From: Pontibacter ruber
GTDB taxonomy: Bacteria > Bacteroidota > Bacteroidia > Cytophagales > Hymenobacteraceae
NCBI RefSeq assembly: GCF_023630205.1
Contig: NZ_JALPRR010000001.1
Span: 1,364,001 to 1,428,000, forward strand
Direction of reading: 5' to 3'
DNA: 64,000 nucleotides
Below are positions 50,337-57,291 of the stretch, one piece after another. Below the pieces are notes generated by a model that searched no databases, was not told the DNA's origin, and worked only from the letters and a program-made list of their open reading frames with translations. The first letter of the stretch is position 1. Each line of letters opens with the position of its first letter. The position numbers were made by a program, and so were the translations under genes.

Positions 50337-51788
50337 ATGAAAAACTTATTCTATAAAACCGGTATGCTGGCGCTTTTTGCCAGTGTACTATTAACCGGCT
50401 GCTCTCCCGAGATTGACACCCCGGCTCCGAGTGCAGGGGAGGCTGATTTTACGTCTTACATTGCAGTGGGTAACTCGCTTAGCGCCGGATACGCAGATGG
50501 CGGCCTAACCCGTAAAGGTCAGTTGGCTTCACTGCCGGCCATATTGGCTCAGCAGCTTGATTATGCAGGCGGCGGTGAGTTTAAGCAACCACTTTTTTCT
50601 GAAGAGCAGGCAAACGGCTCCGGATACCTGCGATTAGCTGGCTTTACCCCACAAGGTTTGCCAATTACAGCGCCTGTTACCGATAAACTGGCAATACGTG
50701 GGGGGACCGCTACTGCTCCACTCTACACGAAGTATACTGAGAACGTTAACAACCTTTCAATTCCAGGTATAAAAACGGCTGATATAAATGTTCAGGGTTA
50801 TGGTAGCGTACAAGGTAATCCATACTTTGAGCGTTTGACTAATAACCCAAGTCAAACCTATCTGGCGTACGTGGGTGCACAGGCAAGGGCTGCTAAGCAT
50901 ACGTTCTTCAGTTTATGGATGGCCGAAAACGATGTACTAGGTTATGCAACTGCAGGCGGTTTTGCCGGTACATTAACACCTCAAAAATCATTTGAAGATA
51001 ACTTTACAGCACTGCTTGACACCTTGACAGCAGGAAACAAGAAGGGTATTTTAGTAACTGTTCCGGATGTAACTGCTGTTCCATTTTTTACAACTGTAGG
51101 TCCAAGTGTAAAAGCAGCCTTAAAAGCAAAAGGAGCACCTGGGTTTGTGGCCTTTACTGGAGCCGCGGATAATGTAAATAACCTGGCCAATAGAGTTTTA
51201 ATTCCTGTTGGCAATATCAAAGATGCTTCAGGTGGCAAAGTCTTGTTTACATTAACAGGGGCTGCCTATGCTCCACTTCTAGGAACTCCAACAGGTAAAT
51301 ACTGGAAGGACTTAGCTAAAGATCAAGCTAGAAAACAGACTGGTGAGGATAAGCCAAATCCTTTGGTTGTAAATGGTATATTAACTGTATTGTTGTCGAG
51401 ATATGCCGTAGATACTACGCAGTCCCTTGGAACATCTCAGAACCCATGGCCAAGTGCGCTCTTGTTGGATGAAACTGAATTGAATTCTATTTCTTCCGCA
51501 ACTACTGGTTTTAACAATTTTATCAAATCACAGGCTGCTGCTAAAGATTTGGCATTGTGGGACTCTAACGCCTTCTTTAACTCTATCCAAGGTGGCTTTG
51601 CAGTTAACAACGTAGGCTACTCTCCTGCTTATATCTCTGGTAACCTGTTCTCACTGGATGGCGTGCACCCTACGCCTCGTGGCTATGCAGTTGTTGCCAA
51701 CGAGATGATCAAGGCGATCAATGCAAAATATAATGCAAACATCCCGCAGGTAGATATCACAAAGTATGATGCGGTACTCTTCCCGTAA
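50337..51788 (+). CDS. SGNH/GDSL-like hydrolase lipoprotein
   Basis: A 483-residue lipoprotein with lipobox LLTGC (Cys22). Block I of the SGNH fold reads AVGNSLSAGYADGG, where the Asp of GDS is replaced by Asn46 while Ser47 remains; block V is LDGVHPTPRGY with the expected Asp and His. The catalytic dyad therefore appears intact. It is translated with the FadL-like porin 12 nt upstream. The middle of the gene is more AT-rich than its neighbours (for example 22 G/C of 60 at 51361-51420), while both ends look normal. Confidence 0.85.
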   Translation: MKNLFYKTGMLALFASVLLTGCSPEIDTPAPSAGEADFTSYIAVGNSLSAGYADGGLTRKGQLASLPAILAQQLDYAGGGEFKQPLFSEEQANGSGYLRLAGFTPQGLPITAPVTDKLAIRGGTATAPLYTKYTENVNNLSIPGIKTADINVQGYGSVQGNPYFERLTNNPSQTYLAYVGAQARAAKHTFFSLWMAENDVLGYATAGGFAGTLTPQKSFEDNFTALLDTLTAGNKKGILVTVPDVTAVPFFTTVGPSVKAALKAKGAPGFVAFTGAADNVNNLANRVLIPVGNIKDASGGKVLFTLTGAAYAPLLGTPTGKYWKDLAKDQARKQTGEDKPNPLVVNGILTVLLSRYAVDTTQSLGTSQNPWPSALLLDETELNSISSATTGFNNFIKSQAAAKDLALWDSNAFFNSIQGGFAVNNVGYSPAYISGNLFSLDGVHPTPRGYAVVANEMIKAINAKYNANIPQVDITKYDAVLFP

Positions 51789-51811
51789 CAGCTGAACAGA
51801 AAGTATAAAAC

Positions 51812-51843
51812 AAAAAAGCACCTCCGCAAGAGGTGCTTTTTTT
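51812..51843. terminator. Bidirectional terminator after the GDSL gene
   Basis: AAGCACCTC pairs with GAGGTGCTT around a CGCAA loop, flanked by A-run and T-run (51812-51843). An AAGTATA word lies just to its left. Confidence 0.93.
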
Positions 51844-51849
51844 ATGTCT

Positions 51850-51970
51850 GAATCAGGATTTGCCAGATGTTAAGGATGAACAGAATGATTAATTATATTT
51901 ATGCCTTTTATACTCCGGCGGCTAACCATTTGCGGGTGAAAACACGCAGCATAGGCAGCAGGCTATACTT
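51850..51970 (+). repeat. Degraded AGGAT repeat plus REP-like copy E
   Basis: AATCAGGATTTGCCAGATG then TTAAGGATGAACAG (51850-51885) resembles the repeat at 8363. It is followed by TTTTATACTCCGGCGGCTAACC, TGCGGGTGAAAACACGCAGCA and GGCAGCAGG (51905-51963), a degenerate version of copies A-C in the same order, lacking the CTAAC tract. In copy A the same two repeats also lie side by side. Confidence 0.6.
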
Positions 51971-52045
51971 TACTTCACCGAGCAATACTTTTCGGATCAG
52001 CAGGATACTCTATACTTATACTTCCCTCCTGTATTCCTGAAACTC

Positions 52046-54886
52046 CTAGTGCGCTTCCAGCCAGTTCTGACCTACGCCAAGGCCTACCTCCATCGGTACA
52101 CTCAGCGGCAGGGCATTGGTCATCAGCTCCACAATTTTCGGCGTCACAATTTCTACTTCATCCTTTGGTGCGTCAAACAGGAGTTCGTCGTGTACCTGCA
52201 GGATCATGCGGGTCTGTAGCTTCTCATGCTTCAGGTAATCGCGGATGTTGATCATGGCGATCTTGATGATATCGGCGGCGGTGCCTTGTATCGGCGCGTT
52301 GATGGCGTTACGCTCTGCAAAGCCACGCATGTTCTGGTTGCGTGAGTTTATGTCGCGGAGGTAGCGGCGACGGCCCAGCAAGGTCTCCACATACTCCTGC
52401 TCACGGGCTTTTTGGATCGCATTGTCCATGTACTCTTTGACAGCCGGGAACTCCGCAAAGTACGCTTCAATAATATCGGCAGCTTCGCGGCGCGGGATGT
52501 TCAGGCGCTCGGCCAGGCCAAAGGCTGAAATGCCGTAGATAATACCAAAGTTAATGGTCTTGGCTTTGCGGCGCATCTCACTGTCTACCATATCCAGGGG
52601 CACGTGAAACACTTTGCTGGCGGTAGAGGCGTGAATGTCGAGGCCGTTACGGAAAGCCTCCTTCATGGTAGGGTCTCCGGAGAAATCAGCCATGATACGG
52701 AGTTCGATCTGGGAGTAGTCGGCAGAGATGAGCAGGTGTTTGCTGTCGCGGGCCACAAAAGCCTTGCGGATTTCACGGCCACGCTCGGTTCGGATCGGGA
52801 TGTTCTGGAGGTTCGGGTTGGTAGAGCTGAGGCGGCCTGTAGCGGTAACTGCCTGGTTAAAGGACGTATGCACCCGCCCATCCTGCGCGCAAACCAGTTG
52901 CGGCAAGGTATCCACATAGGTAGATTTGAGCTTGGTAAGTTGGCGGTGGTCCAGGATCAGGCGCACGATCTCGTGCTCGCCTGCCAGCTTGGATAGAATT
53001 TCCTCACCGGTAGCATGCTGCCCTGTTTTGGTCTTTTTGACTTTGCTTTTGCCCTGCAGCTCCAACTTATCGAACAACACCTCGCCGAGCTGTTTCGGAG
53101 AGCCGATGTTGAACTGCTCGCCTGCCAGCGTGTAGATCTGATCTTCAATTTTCCGGATCTCGCCTTCCAGCTGCAGTGAGAAGTCAGCCAGTGCATTGGC
53201 GTCAATGGTGATGCCCTCTTTTTCGATATCAGCCAGCACCTGCACCAGTGGGTTTTCCACCTCGTTGAACAGCTTCATCAGCTTTTGCTCCTGCAGCAGC
53301 GGCTCAAAGTAATTTTTCAGGCGTAGCGTGACGTCTGCATCTTCACAGGCATAATCCTTAATGTCCTCAGGAGCCAGGTCTCCCATGGTTTTCTGGTTCT
53401 TGCCCTTGGGCCCGATCAGGTCTGTGATAGGCACCGGATGATAGTTCAGGTACGTTTCCGACAGCACATCCATGTTGTGGCGCATCTCTGGCTCGAGCAG
53501 GTAATGTGCTAGCATGGTGTCGAAAACAGGTCCTGCAATCTCCAGGTTATAGTTCTTCAGCACCAGGATATCATACTTGATGTTCTGGCCTATTTTAGCA
53601 ATACCTTCATGTTCCAGCACCGGACGGAATTCGTCGATAATGCGTTGTGCTTCCTGCCGATCGTCGGGGGGCACCGGCACGTAGTACGCCTCGCCCGGCA
53701 GGTATGAAAACGACATGCCTACTAACCTGGCCGTGATCGGGTCTATGCTGGTTGTTTCGGTATCGAAGGAGATTTCCTGTTGTTGCAGCAGATAGCCTAC
53801 CAGGCTTTTGCGCAGTTCCGGCGTGTTGATCAGATAGTAATCGTGCAGGGTGTTGCGTATGTTCTGAACGGGCTGGGCAATGCCCTCTGCCGTTTCTTCA
53901 GCCACAGCAACCTCCGTGGAAACCTGTAAGTCGAATAAGGAAGTCTGCTGCTGGTCGGCAGGTTTGCCTTTGCGGGCAGCAGGTTTGGCCGGGGCAGCGG
54001 CTGGCGTATGGCCCAGCACCCGTTGCGACAGTTGCCTGAACTCCAGCTCAGCGAAAAGCTCTGTCAGCTGTTCCTCGTTTGGTCCGTCGTAGTGCAGCGC
54101 CTCCGGGTCAAATGGCAGCGGTACGTCGCAGTGGATGGTAGCCAGCTCCTTCGACATCAGGCCCTGTTCGGCGTAGGTTTCCACGTTCTCTTTCTGCTTG
54201 CCCTTCAGCTCTCCGCTGTGCGCGAGCAGGTTCTCCACGCTGCCATACTTCTGGATGAGCGACTTAGCGGTTTTTTCGCCGATGCCCGGTATACCCGGTA
54301 TGTTATCCACAGCGTCGCCCTGCAGGCCAAGTATATCGATCACCTGCTCTACGCGCTCGATCTCCCATTTCTCCAGTACTTTCTGCACGTCCCATACTTC
54401 CACGGCGTTGCCCAGAAAGGCAGGCTTGTACAGGAAAATATGCTCATTCACGAGCTGGCAGTAGTCCTTATCGGGCGTCATCATGTATACATCAAAGCCT
54501 GCCTTTTCGGCTTTGCAGGCCAGCGTGCCGATGATGTCGTCGGCCTCGTAGCCATCCAGGATCAGCACCGGAATGTTAAACGCCTCCACAATCTTCTTGC
54601 AGTAAGGTATGGCCAGCGAAATATCTTCGGGCTGCGCCTGCCGGTTTGCTTTGTACTCGGCGAAGTTGTCGTGGCGGAAGGTTTTGGCGGCCGAGTCGAA
54701 GGCTACGCCAATGTGCGTCGGCTTCTCTTTCTGGAGCACCTCTACCAGGGTATTGGTAAAGCCAAGGGCGGCGCCCGTGTTCATACCTTTAGAGTTGATG
54801 CGTGGGTTTTTGCTGAAAGCAAAGTGTGCCCGGTATATAAGTGCCAGTGCGTCTAGCAGGAATAACTTTTTACGTGGTTCGCTCAT
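52046..54886 (-). CDS. polA: DNA polymerase I
   Basis: A 946-residue enzyme with all three domains. The N-terminal 5' nuclease (1-300) shows LLDALALIYRAHFAF, DGYEADDIIGTLA and GIPGIGEKTAKSLI. The 3'-5' exonuclease domain (about 340-530) keeps its acidic motifs (SFDTETTSI, IGQNIKYDILVL, CEDADVTLRL), so proofreading is probably intact. The polymerase domain has TATGRLSSTNPNLQNIPIR, ADYSQIELRIMA, the O-helix RRKAKTINFGIIYGIS and the catalytic QVHDELLF. It works in Okazaki-fragment maturation and repair. It contains only one AAGTATA word in 2.8 kb. Confidence 0.97.
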   Translation of the reverse strand: MSEPRKKLFLLDALALIYRAHFAFSKNPRINSKGMNTGAALGFTNTLVEVLQKEKPTHIGVAFDSAAKTFRHDNFAEYKANRQAQPEDISLAIPYCKKIVEAFNIPVLILDGYEADDIIGTLACKAEKAGFDVYMMTPDKDYCQLVNEHIFLYKPAFLGNAVEVWDVQKVLEKWEIERVEQVIDILGLQGDAVDNIPGIPGIGEKTAKSLIQKYGSVENLLAHSGELKGKQKENVETYAEQGLMSKELATIHCDVPLPFDPEALHYDGPNEEQLTELFAELEFRQLSQRVLGHTPAAAPAKPAARKGKPADQQQTSLFDLQVSTEVAVAEETAEGIAQPVQNIRNTLHDYYLINTPELRKSLVGYLLQQQEISFDTETTSIDPITARLVGMSFSYLPGEAYYVPVPPDDRQEAQRIIDEFRPVLEHEGIAKIGQNIKYDILVLKNYNLEIAGPVFDTMLAHYLLEPEMRHNMDVLSETYLNYHPVPITDLIGPKGKNQKTMGDLAPEDIKDYACEDADVTLRLKNYFEPLLQEQKLMKLFNEVENPLVQVLADIEKEGITIDANALADFSLQLEGEIRKIEDQIYTLAGEQFNIGSPKQLGEVLFDKLELQGKSKVKKTKTGQHATGEEILSKLAGEHEIVRLILDHRQLTKLKSTYVDTLPQLVCAQDGRVHTSFNQAVTATGRLSSTNPNLQNIPIRTERGREIRKAFVARDSKHLLISADYSQIELRIMADFSGDPTMKEAFRNGLDIHASTASKVFHVPLDMVDSEMRRKAKTINFGIIYGISAFGLAERLNIPRREAADIIEAYFAEFPAVKEYMDNAIQKAREQEYVETLLGRRRYLRDINSRNQNMRGFAERNAINAPIQGTAADIIKIAMINIRDYLKHEKLQTRMILQVHDELLFDAPKDEVEIVTPKIVELMTNALPLSVPMEVGLGVGQNWLEAH

Positions 54887-55029
54887 GGCTTAAAGTTAGT
54901 CAATATTTAAGAATATAACCCGCCCCTTTAATGGCTGCAACCTGGCTCCAAACTATACGCAAAGCAGCAGCGGCAAAGTATAACCTATACGGGCAAGTAT
55001 GGTTTTGCGCAGCAGGAGTTGTTTCATAC

Positions 55030-55087
55030 TTCCACAACCTGTGGAATTTTTTCTACACACTTGTGAGGTATTCCACACTTTGTGGAA
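55030..55087. promoter_or_regulatory. Pair of TTCCACA-N3-TGTGGAA dyads
   Basis: Two perfect 17-bp dyads, 55030-55046 and 55071-55087, have centres 41 nt apart, about four helical turns. Between them CACA-CT-TGTG (about 55056-55065) is a weaker third dyad. They lie just upstream of the proposed promoter at 55095. Confidence 0.7.
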
Positions 55088-55094
55088 TATTGAG

Positions 55095-55128
55095 TTTGAT
55101 GTATAAATTATTGTCTTTCAGATATTTG
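55095..55128 (+). promoter_or_regulatory. Candidate promoter of the PepSY-like gene
   Basis: TTTG (55095-55098), 22 nt, then GATATTTG (55121-55128), seven of eight matches to TAnnTTTG. The start codon is 79 nt downstream. Confidence 0.4.
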
Positions 55129-55206
55129 ATGTGTGTTTCTGTTTTTGGCACAGTTATCTCAATAAGGGGGATCAGAGACAATTGAAGATACACTTAAAAA
55201 AGAGTT

Positions 55207-55638
55207 ATGAAAAAACTAACCTTTCTTGCTGCAGCCATCGCATTAGTTGGCGCAACTTCATTGAATGCAAACGCTCAATCTACTAATACACCAACTCAAT
55301 CAACTCAAACTCAGTCTCAGACCCAGACTCCGGCCGGCCAGGGCCAGGAAGCAGGTAAAGAGAAAATCACGCAGGAGCAACTGCCTGATGCTGTGAAAAC
55401 AAGACTTCAGTCTGAAGTATTTAAAGACTGGACTGTAAGCGAAGTTTACAAGGTAGCAGCAGCTGATCAGGCTGCAGCCGCAAAAGAAACTTACGAGATC
55501 CTGTTCACCAATGCAGAGAACAAGCGCGCCATCGCTCGTTTTAACGCAGACGGAACTGCTATCAAGTCTACAGACGCTGGTGCCGGCGGCCAAACCGGAA
55601 CAAGCGGCCAGGCAGGCAGCACTACAGGGCAACAATAA
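55207..55638 (+). CDS. Exported PepSY-like protein
   Basis: A 143-residue protein with a signal peptide (KKLTFLAAAIALVGATSLNANAQ). A Thr/Gln/Ser-rich linker (STNTPTQSTQTQSQTQT) leads to one PepSY-like/beta-lactamase-inhibitor-like repeat: LPDAVKTRLQSEVFKDW, VSEVYKV, YEILFTNAENKRAIARFNADG. The tail is Gly/Thr/Gln-rich. Family members are small periplasmic proteins of unknown role, often induced by envelope stress. It stands alone behind two dyad operators and is followed by a terminator. Confidence 0.8.
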   Translation: MKKLTFLAAAIALVGATSLNANAQSTNTPTQSTQTQSQTQTPAGQGQEAGKEKITQEQLPDAVKTRLQSEVFKDWTVSEVYKVAAADQAAAAKETYEILFTNAENKRAIARFNADGTAIKSTDAGAGGQTGTSGQAGSTTGQQ

Positions 55639-55697
55639 TCACAAACCGCTCAACTTTTAGCCATCCGCCATTAGTACACACAAGCTATGAAAGCCAA

Positions 55698-55729
55698 GAG
55701 CCTCTGCCACTACAGCAGGGGCTTTTTTA
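55698..55729 (+). terminator. Terminator of the PepSY-like gene
   Basis: AGCCTCTGC and GCAGGGGCT pair with one mismatch around a CACTACA loop (55699-55723), followed by six T residues. Confidence 0.85.
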
Positions 55730-55812
55730 TTGCCGTTTATGCAGGAAACGCTGGCTTCTTCGTTTGTATTGAATAAGCCTGCTAATCACTATCTTTACAT
55801 TGATTAGCTGCC

Positions 55813-55878
55813 GGAACATGTGTTCCCTTAAGTATAACCTTTGGTGCCATCAGGCAGTTTAAGTATCGCCTGACACCA
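55813..55878 (+). promoter_or_regulatory. Dyads in the leader of the sigma-54 response regulator
   Basis: GGAACA-TG-TGTTCC (55813-55826) is a short perfect dyad. Downstream, TGGTG and TCAGGC (55842-55855) pair with GCCTGA and CACCA (55868-55878), a hairpin that reaches the first possible ATG. This favours use of the second ATG at 55899. Confidence 0.5.
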
Positions 55879-55898
55879 TGCACCCGTTTGCTGCCTTT

Positions 55899-57281
55899 AT
55901 GCCAAACCTGCTATTAATAGACGACGACCCGACTTTTTGCCTCATGCTAAGCACCTTTCTGCAACGCCAGAATTTTAGTGTGCAAACAGCCTACACCGCG
56001 GCAGATGGATTAAAACTACTCCGGGAAAATAACTTCGATTTGGTTCTGACCGACTTCCGGTTGCCGGATAAGACCGGGCTGGAGCTGCTCGAGCAGATCC
56101 GTATTTTTACCAAAGAAGTGCCTGTTATCCTGATGACGACCTATGCCGACATCCGCACGGCCGTGAAAGCGATAAAGATGGGGGCCTTTGAGTACATCAC
56201 CAAGCCCATTAACCCCGACGAAACCCTGCTGACCATAAAGAAAGCGCTGCAGAAGAAAGAAACAGCCGTTGCCGGAACAGTGGCAGTAAAGAGTACCACT
56301 TCTAATGGGAACCATAAGTTTGTGACCGGTAAAAGCCCACAGGCTGCCCGCATAGAAGAGTACATCGCCCTGATCGCTCCCACCAATATGTCAGTCATCA
56401 TTGAGGGGGAAAGCGGCACAGGCAAAGAGTATGTGGCGCATAAGATACACCTCAACAGCAAGCGCCATAACAAACCCTACGTAGCGATTGATTGCGGTGC
56501 CCTTTCGAAAGAACTGGCTGCAAGCGAATTGTTCGGGTATGTGAAAGGCGCTTTTACAGGAGCCCTTGCAAACAAAGAAGGCCAGTTTGAGGCTGCCAAC
56601 GGAGGTACCTTGTTTCTGGATGAGATCGGTAACTTATCGTATGAGGTGCAGGTGCAGTTGCTGCGGGCCATACAGGAGCGCAAAGTACGGAAAGTGGGCA
56701 GTACCTCAGACCTGGAAGTGGATGTGCGTATCATCGCAGCCACCAACGAAGACCTGGTACAGGCGGTAAGTCGCGGCGAGTTCAGGGAGGACCTGTATCA
56801 CCGTTTGAACGAGTTCAAGATCAATATTTCGGCGCTGCGGGAACGGAAACCTGACATTATGCTTTTTGCAGAACACTTTCTGCAACAGGCTAACCAGGAA
56901 CTGGAGCGAAACATCCTGGGCTTTGATGCTGCTGTGGCTGTTGTATTTGAGCGCTATAGCTGGCCGGGTAACCTGCGCGAGCTGAAAAATGTGGTAAAGC
57001 GCGCGGTGCTGCTGGCTAAAACAAACCTGGTAACGCTGGACGACCTGCCCTACGAGATCGCGAATTATACACCGGAGCCTGCCGTAAATGGTGCACAGCA
57101 CGAGGCCCAGGAAGTGATTCCTGTTACTGACCTGCGCAGCGCTGCTGAGCGTGGCGAAAAGGAGCTGATCCTGAGTATGCTGGAAAAGGTGAAGTATAAC
57201 AAATCCAAAGCAGCACGCCTGCTCAACATAGACCGCAAGACACTCTACAACAAAATGCGGCTTTATAACATTGAAGTATAA
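55899..57281 (+). CDS. Sigma-54-dependent response regulator (NtrC family)
   Basis: A 460-residue activator (from the ATG at 55899; 467 from 55878). The receiver domain (1-120) has Asp8-Asp10, phospho-acceptor Asp52 (LVLTDFRLP) and Lys in YITKPI. The AAA+ domain (about 150-380) has Walker A GESGTGKE, the sigma-54-contacting GAFTGA loop intact, and Walker B GGTLFLDEIG. A Fis-type HTH closes the protein (NKSKAARLLNIDRKTLYNKM). It remodels RNA polymerase with sigma-54 at -24/-12 promoters. It is convergent with the hybrid kinase gene 10 nt away, the likely cognate sensor. Confidence 0.95.
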   Translation: MPNLLLIDDDPTFCLMLSTFLQRQNFSVQTAYTAADGLKLLRENNFDLVLTDFRLPDKTGLELLEQIRIFTKEVPVILMTTYADIRTAVKAIKMGAFEYITKPINPDETLLTIKKALQKKETAVAGTVAVKSTTSNGNHKFVTGKSPQAARIEEYIALIAPTNMSVIIEGESGTGKEYVAHKIHLNSKRHNKPYVAIDCGALSKELAASELFGYVKGAFTGALANKEGQFEAANGGTLFLDEIGNLSYEVQVQLLRAIQERKVRKVGSTSDLEVDVRIIAATNEDLVQAVSRGEFREDLYHRLNEFKINISALRERKPDIMLFAEHFLQQANQELERNILGFDAAVAVVFERYSWPGNLRELKNVVKRAVLLAKTNLVTLDDLPYEIANYTPEPAVNGAQHEAQEVIPVTDLRSAAERGEKELILSMLEKVKYNKSKAARLLNIDRKTLYNKMRLYNIEV

Positions 57282-57291
57282 CTACCTGCTG

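Larger units (their letters stand above)
54887..55206. other. Divergent regulatory region between polA and PepSY-like gene
   Basis: 320 nt without a gene. Holds two AAGTATA-type words near 54975-55000, two TTCCACA-N3-TGTGGAA dyads (55030-55087) and a candidate promoter for the PepSY-like gene. Confidence 0.6.

Noticed and set aside
55030..55087. TTCCACA sites read as DnaA boxes or an origin next to polA
   Set aside because: They match at most seven of nine positions of TTATCCACA and are arranged as symmetric dyads in front of a promoter; no AT-rich unwinding cluster or dnaA/dnaN gene is present.
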